64,000 nt of DNA from Gracilibacillus dipsosauri (lineage in GTDB: Bacteria; Bacillota; Bacilli; Bacillales; Amphibacillaceae), in contig NZ_QGTD01000018.1 in the NCBI RefSeq assembly GCF_003176895.1, positions 135,192 through 199,191 on the forward strand. Direction: 5' to 3'. The stretch's first letter is position 1. Each line of letters starts with the position of its first letter. This document shows, piece after piece, positions 54,688 to 63,022 of the stretch. Made by a program: the position numbers and the translations under genes. A model generated the notes under the pieces. That model searched no databases and was not told the DNA's origin. It was given only the letters and a program-made list of their open reading frames with translations.

Positions 54688-55584
54688 TTATTCTACGCCC
54701 TCTGTCCATTTATCTACTTTATCTTGGTTTTCTTCTACCCAAGCTTCAGCAGCATCCTTTGGATCTTCTCCGTTTACAATGATTTCAACCATTACGGAGT
54801 TCATGTCATCTTGTGTCCATTCGAACTGATCAAGTACTTTGTAGGCATTTGGCAGGTCTTCTTCAAGCCCTTCGCGAACCATTGTTTCAATCGTTTCCGC
54901 TTCACCAAATCCACCATTTGGATCCTCTAAATATTTAAGATCATATTCTGAGAACATCCAGTGTGGAGACCAGCCTGTAATTACAATCTCTTCTTCATTA
55001 TCAATCGCATCACCAAGTGCAGTAGTCATGGCGCCACTAGAAGAAGTTTGTAATGTCCAGTCACTAAGGTTGTCATATTCTTTAATTGCCTTTTCTGTTG
55101 CTGCAGTTACACCAGCACCTGGTTCAATACCAGTAATCGTTTTTTCTGCTTGATCTTTTAAGTCGGCAATAGAATTAACATCCATATAAGAAGGTACAAC
55201 GAGTCCAGTTTTTGCTCCTTCTAGATTTGGTCCTAATTGCACTACTTTATCGCCAAACTCTTCATATTGTGATGCATGTGTCAATGGTAACCAAGCTGCT
55301 ACCATACCATCAGCTTCCCCATTTGCTACAGCTTCCCACATTGCCGCATTTTCTAGAGAAGTTAATTTAACATCATAGCCTAAATTTTCTAAAACCTGAC
55401 CAATCACGTGAGTAGATGCAATTTCTGTATCCCAGTTAACATAGACTAGTTCGATTTCTTTGCCTTGACCAACAGTGTCTTCACCTGAAGCATCGCCATT
55501 ATCATTGCCACCACATGCAGCAAGGACTAATGCTAAAGATATTAGTACAGCCATCAATCCAAAAGTTTTACGTGTTTTAAACAT
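54688..55584 (-). CDS. opuAC: Glycine betaine-binding lipoprotein OpuAC
   Basis: A 298-aa lipoprotein with lipobox LAAC and an OpuAC/ProX-type betaine-binding domain. The expected aromatic ligands occur in VNWDTEIAS, AAWLPLTHAS and VITGWSPHWMF. It is the third gene of opuAA-opuAB-opuAC. AAAAAAGGGGAG precedes the ATG at 55584. It captures betaine-type osmolytes outside the membrane. A hairpin lies between it and opuAB. Confidence 0.95.
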   Translation of the reverse strand: MFKTRKTFGLMAVLISLALVLAACGGNDNGDASGEDTVGQGKEIELVYVNWDTEIASTHVIGQVLENLGYDVKLTSLENAAMWEAVANGEADGMVAAWLPLTHASQYEEFGDKVVQLGPNLEGAKTGLVVPSYMDVNSIADLKDQAEKTITGIEPGAGVTAATEKAIKEYDNLSDWTLQTSSSGAMTTALGDAIDNEEEIVITGWSPHWMFSEYDLKYLEDPNGGFGEAETIETMVREGLEEDLPNAYKVLDQFEWTQDDMNSVMVEIIVNGEDPKDAAEAWVEENQDKVDKWTEGVE

Positions 55585-55620
55585 ACTAAATGATCTCCCC
55601 TTTTTTATAAATTTTATTGA

Positions 55621-55647
55621 AACTTCCCGGAGGAAACCGGGAAAGTT
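55621..55647 (-). other. Hairpin between opuAB and opuAC
   Basis: AACTTCCCGG and CCGGGAAAGTT pair with one bulge. No U-run follows, so it is more likely to tune mRNA stability than to terminate. Confidence 0.5.
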
Positions 55648-55648
55648 T

Positions 55649-56485
55649 TTAGCCTTTGTTTAAATTTTGAGAAATTCGGTCAATAATAATTGCTAGAATA
55701 ACAATACCTAAACCTGCAACAAAACCAGGGCCTTCCTGTGAGCGTTGTAGGGCAGTTAAAACATCATTTCCAAGACCAGGTGCACCGATCATTGATGCGA
55801 TAACAACCATGGATAATGAAAGCATAATGGTTTGGTTTACCCCAGCCATGATCGTTTTTCGTGCCATTGGCAGTTCAACCTTAAATAGTTTCTGTGATCC
55901 AGTTGTACCAAATGCATCCGCAGCTTCCACGAGTTCCTGTGACACTTGACGAATACCAAGGTTCGTAAACCGGACAACAGGTGGTGTTGCGAAGACTACA
56001 GAAGCAAAAACACCTGGCACCATTCCTATCCCAAAGAATAAAATTGCCGGAATAAGGTAGACGAATGCAGGCATTGTCTGCATAAAGTCTAAGATTGGTG
56101 TAATAATGGTTTGTGCCCATTTACTTTTAGACATCCAAATACCAGTAGGAATTCCGATAATGACCGATATAATACTTGCAAATAATACAAGAGAAAATGT
56201 ATACATCAAATGCTCCCACAAGCCTTGGTTGTAAATGAACCAAAGTCCAACGATAGAAAAAACAGCTAAGCCAAACTTCTTCCCTGTAATAAAGAAGGCG
56301 AGTATGGCCACAATTAAAATCACTACAATTGGTGGAATAGTGCTTAATGAAGCGGATGTCCATTCAATGAATTCACCAAAATCTTCTTTAATTGGGTCGA
56401 ATATAAATTCAAATGTATTTTGCACCCATTCTACAAATAAAGTAATCCAATCAGCTACTGGAATCTCAGGTACGAAATCAAGCAT
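55649..56485 (-). CDS. opuAB: Glycine betaine ABC transporter permease OpuAB
   Basis: A 278-aa membrane protein with about seven helices and the coupling-loop region [55 protein letters not shown], typical of OpuAB/ProW permeases. ATG 56485 overlaps the end of opuAA by 8 bp. It forms the channel of the osmolyte importer. Confidence 0.95.
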   Translation of the reverse strand: MLDFVPEIPVADWITLFVEWVQNTFEFIFDPIKEDFGEFIEWTSASLSTIPPIVVILIVAILAFFITGKKFGLAVFSIVGLWFIYNQGLWEHLMYTFSLVLFASIISVIIGIPTGIWMSKSKWAQTIITPILDFMQTMPAFVYLIPAILFFGIGMVPGVFASVVFATPPVVRFTNLGIRQVSQELVEAADAFGTTGSQKLFKVELPMARKTIMAGVNQTIMLSLSMVVIASMIGAPGLGNDVLTALQRSQEGPGFVAGLGIVILAIIIDRISQNLNKG

Positions 56486-57680
56486 TCTCTAGCACCTCAC
56501 TTCCATTTCCATTCGCTAATGCCGCGATAACAGCACCTCTTACAATAATTCCTTTTAATTTTCCATCTTCTACAACAGCAACTGGCACTGGTGCATCATG
56601 AATAATTTCAAATATTTCATGAATTGGTGATTCTAGTTCTGCTGTTCGCATATCTGTACGAAGAATGCCTTGTAAGTCTTTCTCACCGTTTTCGCGAGCT
56701 TGCTTGACATCATCCGCTGTTACATATCCTCTTAATTTTCTAGAGCGATCTACAACGTAAATACTGGATAATCCTTGCTCACGTATCCGTTCTAGGGCAA
56801 CCCTTGGACCGTGTTTTTCAATATCTACCGTTTCTGGACGCTTCATAATATGGCTTGCCGTTAAAATCTTCGAACGGTCTACATCTTCCACAAAGCGCTC
56901 CACATAATCATTCGCTGGGTTTACGAGAATTTCTTCAGGAGTACCGATTTGAACAATGGCACCATCCTTCATAAGAGCGATTCGATCGCCAATTCTTAAT
57001 GCTTCATCTAAATCGTGGGTAATAAAAATGATGGTTTTCTTCATTTTTTGCTGAAGGTCTAAGAGTTCGTCTTGCATTTCTTTACGAATTAATGGGTCTA
57101 ACGCGGAAAAGGCTTCGTCCATTAACAGGACCTCTGGATCGTTAGCAAGTGCACGCGCTAAACCAACACGCTGCTGCATACCACCTGATAATTGATCCGG
57201 ATATTGGTGAATAAAATTTCCTAATCCTACTAATTCTAATGCTTCCTGTGCTTTCTTTGTTCGTTCTTCCTTACCGATGCCTTGAATTTCAAGACCGAAT
57301 GCAGCATTATCTAAAACCGTACGGAATGGAAAGAGACCAAATTTTTGGAATACCATACTAATTTTTTTGCGTCGGACTTTGCGTAGAGCATCTTTACCAA
57401 CTTTGGCAAGATTTTCCCCGCTGATTTCGACATCGCCTTCTGTAGGCTCAATCAAACGATTCATCAAGCGAACGAGGGTGGATTTCCCACTACCAGAAAG
57501 TCCCATGATCACAAAGACTTCTCCTTCTTCTACCTCGAAGCTTGCTTGATTGACACCGACTGTACAGCCAGTTTTCTTCAAGATTTCTTCTTTTGAGTGT
57601 CCCTCTCTGAGTAAGGAGAGAGCACTTTTTGTTTTCTTACCAAAGATCTTCGATAAGTTTGTAACCTTAATTAAAGACAT
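56478..57680 (-). CDS. opuAA: Glycine betaine ABC transporter ATPase OpuAA
   Basis: A 400-aa ATPase: Walker [11 protein letters not shown]-loop FQKFGLFP, signature [15 protein letters not shown], Walker [13 protein letters not shown], switch His in ITHDLDEAL. Two CBS domains (about 280-395) follow, which in OpuA-type transporters sense ionic strength. ATG 57680 follows GAGGAG; an upstream in-frame ATG (57698) overlaps that site. It is the first gene of the operon, divergent from a GbsR/OpcR-type regulator. Confidence 0.95.
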   Translation of the reverse strand: MSLIKVTNLSKIFGKKTKSALSLLREGHSKEEILKKTGCTVGVNQASFEVEEGEVFVIMGLSGSGKSTLVRLMNRLIEPTEGDVEISGENLAKVGKDALRKVRRKKISMVFQKFGLFPFRTVLDNAAFGLEIQGIGKEERTKKAQEALELVGLGNFIHQYPDQLSGGMQQRVGLARALANDPEVLLMDEAFSALDPLIRKEMQDELLDLQQKMKKTIIFITHDLDEALRIGDRIALMKDGAIVQIGTPEEILVNPANDYVERFVEDVDRSKILTASHIMKRPETVDIEKHGPRVALERIREQGLSSIYVVDRSRKLRGYVTADDVKQARENGEKDLQGILRTDMRTAELESPIHEIFEIIHDAPVPVAVVEDGKLKGIIVRGAVIAALANGNGSEVLENA

Positions 57681-57799
57681 GAATTTATATCTCCTCATTT
57701 TCTTCGATTTTTTCTAGGAAATTATACTCACTTTTATAATGCTACAGATTTTGTCGAAACATTTCAAGTGATATGATTAGATTTTTCAGAATGTTTTGT

Positions 57800-57825
57800 T
57801 TGTAAAGTTAAAACTTTACAAACTT
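57800..57825. promoter_or_regulatory. Inverted repeat between opuA and the GbsR/OpcR-type gene
   Basis: GTTTGTAAAGT and ACTTTACAAAC, perfect 11-bp arms around TAAA, about 120 bp upstream of opuAA and 100 bp upstream of the regulator. It is a good candidate operator for that regulator. Confidence 0.65.
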
Positions 57826-57860
57826 TATTTTGATCCTATACGATAGTTTTAATGTTCCCA

Positions 57861-57888
57861 TTGATTTTGAAGCTATGTAGTGTAAATT
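57861..57888 (+). promoter_or_regulatory. Possible promoter of the GbsR/OpcR-type gene
   Basis: TTGATT (57861-57866), 16-bp spacer, TAAATT (57883-57888), 37 bp before the start codon. Confidence 0.4.
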
Positions 57889-57925
57889 AGATAGTAGGAG
57901 AATTTAAGGAGGATTACTTTCACTT

Positions 57926-58420
57926 ATGACAAATGAAAATGAGCGATTAGAGCTTGAAAAAATTAATAATCAGATTATTTCTGAATTTTCCAAAACATTA
58001 GAGATGTTTTCTTTAAATAAAACAGAGGCGCAATTATTCGTCACCTTATATCTAAATGGAGCACCCATGACTCTAAATGAGATGAGGGACGCGTTAGGGA
58101 AGAGTAAGACTGCAATGAGTTACTCGATTAGAAGATTATTGGAGTTCAATTTAGTCGAACGTGTTTTTCAGAAGGGAGTTCGTCAAGATTTATATGAGGC
58201 TCGTCAAGATTTATATAAAAAATTTATGAAAACGTACGTCAATCGCTGGCTGGATTCTCTTAATCTACAAATTGATAATTTAGCGGATATTCAAGATACT
58301 ATGGGGAATTGTCCAAATGATGAGAAGAAATTACTTGAGCACAAAATCGAGGAGGCCATTTCGTTTCATCGATCGTTGGAGACCGTTTTTTCGAAAATTA
58401 AGAAGAATGATTTTTTGTGA
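57926..58420 (+). CDS. GbsR/OpcR-type (MarR-superfamily) regulator
   Basis: A 164-aa winged-helix regulator: AQLFVTLYLNGAPMTLNEMRDALGKSKTAMSYSIRRLLEFNLVERVF, then a helical dimerisation tail. GbsR and OpcR repress betaine or choline genes in B. subtilis; position next to opuA supports the same role here. ATG 57926 has AAGGAGG 13 nt upstream, a rather long spacing. A strong inverted repeat in the divergent region is the probable target. Confidence 0.85.
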   Translation: MTNENERLELEKINNQIISEFSKTLEMFSLNKTEAQLFVTLYLNGAPMTLNEMRDALGKSKTAMSYSIRRLLEFNLVERVFQKGVRQDLYEARQDLYKKFMKTYVNRWLDSLNLQIDNLADIQDTMGNCPNDEKKLLEHKIEEAISFHRSLETVFSKIKKNDFL

Positions 58421-58453
58421 AATTTTATGGTGGAGCCTTCTGGCAATAGCAAC

Positions 58454-58487
58454 AAGAAAACCGTTACTGTGAGGTGACGGTTTTCTT
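58454..58487. terminator. Bidirectional terminator
   Basis: A 14-bp stem (AAGAAAACCGTTAC with its complement, one wobble) and a 6-nt loop, flanked by A- and T-rich DNA, between the convergent GbsR-type and 96-aa genes. Confidence 0.8.
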
Positions 58488-58501
58488 ATTTGATCAATAG
58501 A

Positions 58502-58792
58502 CTACTGTGGATCAGATATATTATTTTCGATAAAATATTCGGCCTGACTCTTAAACATGTCTAAGTAAGATTCTTGATCCATTGAAATATTTTGTAATTC
58601 GTCAACACTACCTTTGATTTCCACTGTATCCTTTTTTAAATCGATATGAACCGTCATATAGACCTTCCCTTTGTATGTAACAGTTCCGGTTACGCGTTTA
58701 TTTTGTAAATCAATTAGAGGAAAAGCATGTGTTACACCTGTTGGTTTGAACAGTGTAATCCCCATGTTTGAAAAATGATTATTGGTTTTCAA
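58502..58792 (-). CDS. Hypothetical 96-aa protein
   Basis: A small soluble protein, TTG start at 58792 after AAAGGTGG. It has a beta-rich middle (KRVTGTVTYKGKVYMTVHIDLKKDTVEIKG) and a helical, acidic C-terminus. No signal peptide or membrane helix. I recognise no family. It is monocistronic with its own terminator, and codon use looks like its neighbours, so it is probably a real gene. Confidence 0.6.
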   Translation of the reverse strand: MKTNNHFSNMGITLFKPTGVTHAFPLIDLQNKRVTGTVTYKGKVYMTVHIDLKKDTVEIKGSVDELQNISMDQESYLDMFKSQAEYFIENNISDPQ

Positions 58793-59031
58793 TTTTGAAC
58801 CACCTTTCTAATGTTTTTTTAACACCCAAATTCCTTTCTTTAAGAAAATGCACGGTGTACTTATTCAGAGGAATTACTAATTTTTTATACTTTTATACGA
58901 TTTGCACGAAGGAAATCCGTTTTGTTTACACTTTTTTACAGAATCGATTCCACTTTTTATCATAACATATAATTTTAGGGAGGATATTTAATCAACAACC
59001 ATACCTGTCTCTTCCTCATCTTTGATTCGTA

Positions 59032-59060
59032 TTGACCAATGTGGTCATTTGTGTTATATT
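59032..59060 (+). promoter_or_regulatory. Sigma-A promoter of the TetR-type gene
   Basis: TTGACC (59032-59037), 17-bp spacer, TATATT (59055-59060). Transcription would start near 59067, so protein starts upstream of this point are excluded. Confidence 0.75.
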
Positions 59061-59082
59061 AGAAATGACCACATTGGTCAAT
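59032..59082. promoter_or_regulatory. Twin TetR-type operators
   Basis: Two copies of TGACCAATGTGGTCA in opposite orientation (59033-59047 and 59066-59080). Each is itself a palindrome (TGACCA/TGGTCA), and together with flanks they form a large inverted repeat. One covers the -35 box, the other the start point: a clear self-repression layout. Confidence 0.8.
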
Positions 59083-59111
59083 GTAGTCGTAGCAGAAAAG
59101 AGGTAATCACT

Positions 59112-59732
59112 ATCAATTCCAAATTTAACAGTCTAAAATCAGAAAAACAACAGCATATTATCAATGCTGCAATAAAAGAATTTGTAAAAAGTGGTTTTGA
59201 AAAAGCATCTACAAATGAAATTGTCAAAGAGGCGAACATCTCTAAAGGTTCATTATTTAACTATTTTAATAGCAAGAAGGATCTTTATTATTATTTAATC
59301 GACCACAGTATTCAAGTTATCGAAAAGATTTATGAACAGATTGACTATAATGAAACAGATCTTTTTAAAAGAATCCAAAATATTGGATTACAGAAATTTC
59401 ATATCCAACAAAAGTTCCCACATGTATTTGATTTCCTGGCCTCTTCCATTCAAGAAGAATCGGCTGAGGTAAAGGATATTATTAAGCAAAAAGTTGATCC
59501 AATCTATGACGAGGGCAAGGAGAAAATATATAAAGATATTGATTACTCTAAATTCCGGGAAGGGATTGATATTGAAAAGGCGATGGAAATCTTGAATTGG
59601 ACGATGTTTGGATTTGTAGAGAAAGCGCTCCAACAAATAGATTCCTTTGAAAACATTGGTGAATTTGGAGAGCAATATCTCAAAGCATGGAAGAATTATT
59701 CTGAAATACTGAAGTACAGCTTTTATAAATAA
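59112..59732 (+). CDS. TetR/AcrR-family repressor with apparent ATC start codon
   Basis: A 206-aa regulator: helix-turn-helix (QHIINAAIKEFVKSGFEKASTNEIVKEANISKGSLFNYFNSKKDLYYYLI), then a helical ligand domain. Between the promoter and the conserved domain there is no in-frame ATG, GTG or TTG. A ribosome site AAAGAGGT (59098-59104) is placed 7 nt before ATC at 59112, where relatives would begin MNSKF. Either ATC is used as a weak start or a start codon was lost by mutation. It probably controls itself and the ABC exporter genes about 600 bp downstream. Confidence 0.8.
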   Translation: MNSKFNSLKSEKQQHIINAAIKEFVKSGFEKASTNEIVKEANISKGSLFNYFNSKKDLYYYLIDHSIQVIEKIYEQIDYNETDLFKRIQNIGLQKFHIQQKFPHVFDFLASSIQEESAEVKDIIKQKVDPIYDEGKEKIYKDIDYSKFREGIDIEKAMEILNWTMFGFVEKALQQIDSFENIGEFGEQYLKAWKNYSEILKYSFYK

Positions 59733-60331
59733 GGATTAAATATCAGTGCATAAGAAGTAAGATATTTAACGAAGAAGGAGTTTTTATCTAGAATTTTAAA
59801 CTTCTCTTGTAACAAACACTCTTTTCGTGTTACTAATCATATGAACAGATAAAAACGGGCTTAACTGTTAGGATCTAAGAGAAGGGGAAGTGTAAAAATA
59901 ATGAGTCTCATTTGGTACTTAAACCTCGCCTAAGTACCAAAAATAAAAATAATGAGTCTCATTTGGTACTTAAACCTCGCCTAAGTACCAAAAATAAAAA
60001 TAATGAGTCTCATTTGGTACTTAAACCTCGCCTAAGTACCAAAAATAAAAATAATGAGTCTCAACCAAAAATAAAAATAATGAGTCTCATTTGGTACTTA
60101 AACCTCGCCTAAGTACCAAAAATAAAAATAATGAGTCTCAATTGGCACTTAAACCTCGCCTAAGTACCGAAAATAAAAATAATGAGTCTCATTTGGTACT
60201 TAAACCCCGGCCCCAAAGCGCCAAGATGAACTCTCATGCCCTTCATTTCGCACTTATTCTTATCTCAGCTAATTTATGTTAAATATAAAAGTGTGCTATC
60301 AAATTTTTCAAAAAGAAGGAGTGGCAGTGTC
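59733..60331. other. Intergenic region with tandem hairpin repeats
   Basis: About 600 bp without a credible gene. It contains a short GTAACA/TGTTAC inverted repeat (about 59810-59835), the 51-bp array (59894-60206) and the leader of the ABC exporter. Open frames across the array exist only because 51 is a multiple of three. Confidence 0.6.
59894..60206. repeat. 51-bp tandem repeat array, each unit with a 10-bp-arm hairpin
   Basis: The word AATGAGTCTC starts at 59900, 59951, 60002, 60053, 60079, 60130 and 60181: a 51-bp period, with the fourth unit cut to 26 bp and the last ending early. Each full unit carries TTGGTACTTA, a 9-nt loop and TAAGTACCAA, a perfect inverted repeat. The first three units are identical; the sixth has substitutions in both arms. 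It is not a CRISPR, because the stretches between palindromes are conserved too. Confidence 0.93.
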
Positions 60332-61213
60332 GTGACAAAAATTATAGAGGTGCAAGGTTTGCAAAAAAAATTTGGTAAGTTTCAAGCATTAAGTGACGTG
60401 ACCTTCACGGTAGATGCTGGAGAAGTTGTTGGTTTTATTGGTCCAAATGGTGCTGGTAAATCGACAACTATCCGTACTTTATTGGGAATTATCAAGCGAG
60501 ATGCTGGCAATGTGGAAATATTCGGTAAGGACGTTTGGAAAGACAGTCTTGAAATTCATAAGCGTATTTCTTATGTCCCTGGGGATGTCTCTCTGTGGGG
60601 AAGTCTAACAGGTGGTGAAATTATTGATTTGTTTATTAAATTGCATGGTGGGGGAGATAAGCAAAAACGCGATTATTTAATTAGACGCTTTGAATTGGAT
60701 CCTAAGAAAAAAGCCAAAGGATATTCGAAAGGAAATCGTCAAAAGGTTGGTTTGATTGCGGCATTATCTGTTGATTCGGATTTATATATATTTGATGAAC
60801 CAACCTCTGGTCTTGACCCTTTGATGGAGGCTGTCTTCCAAGAAGAAGTAGAAAAAATCAAAAAATCAGGTAAAGCGATCCTGCTATCCTCTCACATATT
60901 GAGTGAGGTAGAACGTTTAGCAGATAAGGTTGTCATCATTCGCCAAGGTGAAATTGTGGAAACTGGTACTCTTGATGAATTGCGTCACTTAACCCGTTCT
61001 ACTGTAACTATAGCAACAGAAGGTGATGTAGCTAAAATGGCCACCGTAAATGGAGTTTTTGATTTCAAACAAAAGGATAATCAAGCAACCTTCTCTGCGG
61101 ATAATCAATATCTCAACGATATTTTAATGGAAGCAAGCAAATTAGGTGTCAGAAAATTTGAATCTATACCGCCAACTCTTGAAGATTTGTTTATGCGTCA
61201 TTATGAAGGTTAA
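60332..61213 (+). CDS. ABC exporter ATP-binding protein
   Basis: A 293-aa ATPase: Walker A GPNGAGKST, a variant signature YSKGNRQKVGL (LSGGQ replaced), Walker B LYIFDEPTSGLD, switch His in SSHILSEVERL, then a C-terminal extension (about 210-293) as in drug and peptide exporters of the DrrA/YhaQ type. GTG 60332 follows AAGAAGGAG; upstream in-frame codons lie within the leader. It is followed 25 bp later by its membrane partner. Control by the TetR-type repressor upstream is likely. Confidence 0.92.
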   Translation: MTKIIEVQGLQKKFGKFQALSDVTFTVDAGEVVGFIGPNGAGKSTTIRTLLGIIKRDAGNVEIFGKDVWKDSLEIHKRISYVPGDVSLWGSLTGGEIIDLFIKLHGGGDKQKRDYLIRRFELDPKKKAKGYSKGNRQKVGLIAALSVDSDLYIFDEPTSGLDPLMEAVFQEEVEKIKKSGKAILLSSHILSEVERLADKVVIIRQGEIVETGTLDELRHLTRSTVTIATEGDVAKMATVNGVFDFKQKDNQATFSADNQYLNDILMEASKLGVRKFESIPPTLEDLFMRHYEG

Positions 61214-61238
61214 GTGCCAGAAAGGAGGATGGAATACG

Positions 61239-62852
61239 ATGAAGGAAAAATTCGCTCGTTGGGATATACTGTTTCTACAATATCTTAAACGAGATTGGAA
61301 AAAAATTATTGTGTGGGTTTTAGGACTTGGCTTGTTTTCAGCTGCTTATGTTCCAGCTTTTGAAGAAATAGCAAAAGGGAATGGTTTGCTCGGAATGTAT
61401 GAAACTATGCAAAATCCTGCTATGATATCTATGGTGGGCACAACTCCAGTAGATACTGCAAGTGATTATACTTTAGGAGCAATGTATGCGCAAGAAATGT
61501 TACTGTTCTGTGGTTTATTTGCGATGGTAATAGCTGTTTTACACATGGTAGGTCACACACGTAAAGAAGAAGATCTTGGTCTTATGGAGCTTGTGCGGTC
61601 ATTTCAAATAGGTCGTCAAGCAAACTCTCTTGCTGCAACTATAGAGATAGTTTTCATTAATGTCTTATTAGCACTTTTTATTGCTGGGATTATGATGAGT
61701 TTCGGTACCGATACCATTTCTGCTGAAGGTTCCTTTTTATTTGGTGCATCAGTCGGAATGTCTGGTATTATTGGTGCTGGAATTGCTCTGTTTATGGCAC
61801 AAATTATGTCAACTTCATCTGGGGCAACAGGTTCAGCACTTGGAATTATAGGATTACTTTATATTGTTCGTGCGGGAACAGATGTATCTAACGTTGACTT
61901 ATCCATGATCAATCCCCTTGGTTGGACATATTTAACTTATCCCTTTACGGAAAATAACTGGTTTCTACTTATCCTTGCAACAATTTTTAGTGTAATTGTT
62001 GTGATTATTGCTTTCGCCCTTGAAGAGGCTCGTGATATGGGAGCTGGTTATCTTCCAGAAAGAGAAGGTCGAGAAAGCGCCAAAAAATCCTTGTTGTCTG
62101 TCCGTGGTTTACTTATCAAGATTAATAAAGGCGTAATAATTGGTTGGTTGATTGCTTTTGTTATTATGGGGGCAGCTTATGGTTCGATATATGGAGACAT
62201 GCAGACCTTCTTGGAAAGTAACGAAATGATGCAACAGATGTTTACTCAATCAGGCGTTTCCATTGAAGAATCATTTACTAGCACGATTATGATGGTAATG
62301 ATTGGTTTGGTTTCGATTTTACCAATTGCCATTGTCAATAAATTGTTTTCTGAAGAAAGAAGCTTGCATTTAAGTCAGCTTTATGCAACAAAAGTGTCTC
62401 GCAGCCAATTGTATTGGACCAGTATTATTTTAGCGACCTTTGCGGGTGTAATAGGAGTATTATTAGCTGCAGTAGGACTCGGTGGGACAGCTATCTCAGT
62501 CATGGGGGATAGTAGGTCGATGGATATATTTGATTTTCTGGCTGCTGGCTACAACTTTTTACCATCCGTATTATTTTTTACAAGTCTTGCAGCTTTAGCA
62601 CTTGGTTGGGCACCGAAGCTAGGAAAAGTGGTTTATGTTTACCTCGCCTACTCCTTTTTGCTTAACTACTTTGGTGGTATTTTAGATTTACCAGAATGGT
62701 TTTCGAAAACAGCCATTCAAAGCTGGATTCCACAAATGCCAATGGAAGAATTTGATGCACCAATTTTTATTACTATAACTGTGATAAGTATTTCGCTGAT
62801 GGTAATAGGCTACCTTGGTTATAATAGACGGGATATGAATGAAGGAGCTTAA
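61239..62852 (+). CDS. ABC exporter permease (ABC-2 type, 12 helices)
   Basis: A 537-aa membrane protein, apparently a fused tandem of two six-helix ABC-2 halves (first helices at about 20-40, second half from about 310). It resembles the large permease of TetR-linked antibiotic exporters of the tetronasin type. GAAAGGAGGATGG precedes ATG 61239; an earlier ATG is inside the ATPase gene. It works with the ATPase at 60332; the exported compound is unknown. Confidence 0.85.
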   Translation: MKEKFARWDILFLQYLKRDWKKIIVWVLGLGLFSAAYVPAFEEIAKGNGLLGMYETMQNPAMISMVGTTPVDTASDYTLGAMYAQEMLLFCGLFAMVIAVLHMVGHTRKEEDLGLMELVRSFQIGRQANSLAATIEIVFINVLLALFIAGIMMSFGTDTISAEGSFLFGASVGMSGIIGAGIALFMAQIMSTSSGATGSALGIIGLLYIVRAGTDVSNVDLSMINPLGWTYLTYPFTENNWFLLILATIFSVIVVIIAFALEEARDMGAGYLPEREGRESAKKSLLSVRGLLIKINKGVIIGWLIAFVIMGAAYGSIYGDMQTFLESNEMMQQMFTQSGVSIEESFTSTIMMVMIGLVSILPIAIVNKLFSEERSLHLSQLYATKVSRSQLYWTSIILATFAGVIGVLLAAVGLGGTAISVMGDSRSMDIFDFLAAGYNFLPSVLFFTSLAALALGWAPKLGKVVYVYLAYSFLLNYFGGILDLPEWFSKTAIQSWIPQMPMEEFDAPIFITITVISISLMVIGYLGYNRRDMNEGA

Positions 62853-62941
62853 TATTGATCTAGAAGTATTTGAAATTAGTCAATGACCTAAAAGCTTGGA
62901 CCTATAAGTATGAAGTGCTGATGTTAAGAACTTTTTTAAAT

Positions 62942-62974
62942 GCTGCATTTTTCAACGAAAGAATGCGGCTTTAT
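62942..62974 (+). terminator. Terminator of the ABC exporter operon
   Basis: GCTGCATT pairs with AATGCGGC (one G-U), extended by A-T pairs around a CAACGA-type loop, followed by TTTATT. It lies 90 bp after the permease stop. Confidence 0.55.
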
Positions 62975-63022
62975 TAGCTTATTTGGGAGTCATCTTATAA
63001 TCATATAAAAAGGAAGAGTATT

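Noticed and set aside
59894-60206. CRISPR-like pattern of palindromic repeats with short spacers
   Set aside because: The sequences between palindromes are conserved from unit to unit, there are no unique spacers and no cas genes are nearby. It is a simple tandem repeat.
59912-60282. Open reading frames through the repeat array
   Set aside because: They are open only because the 51-bp unit is a multiple of three; no ribosome site, and the truncated unit breaks the pattern.
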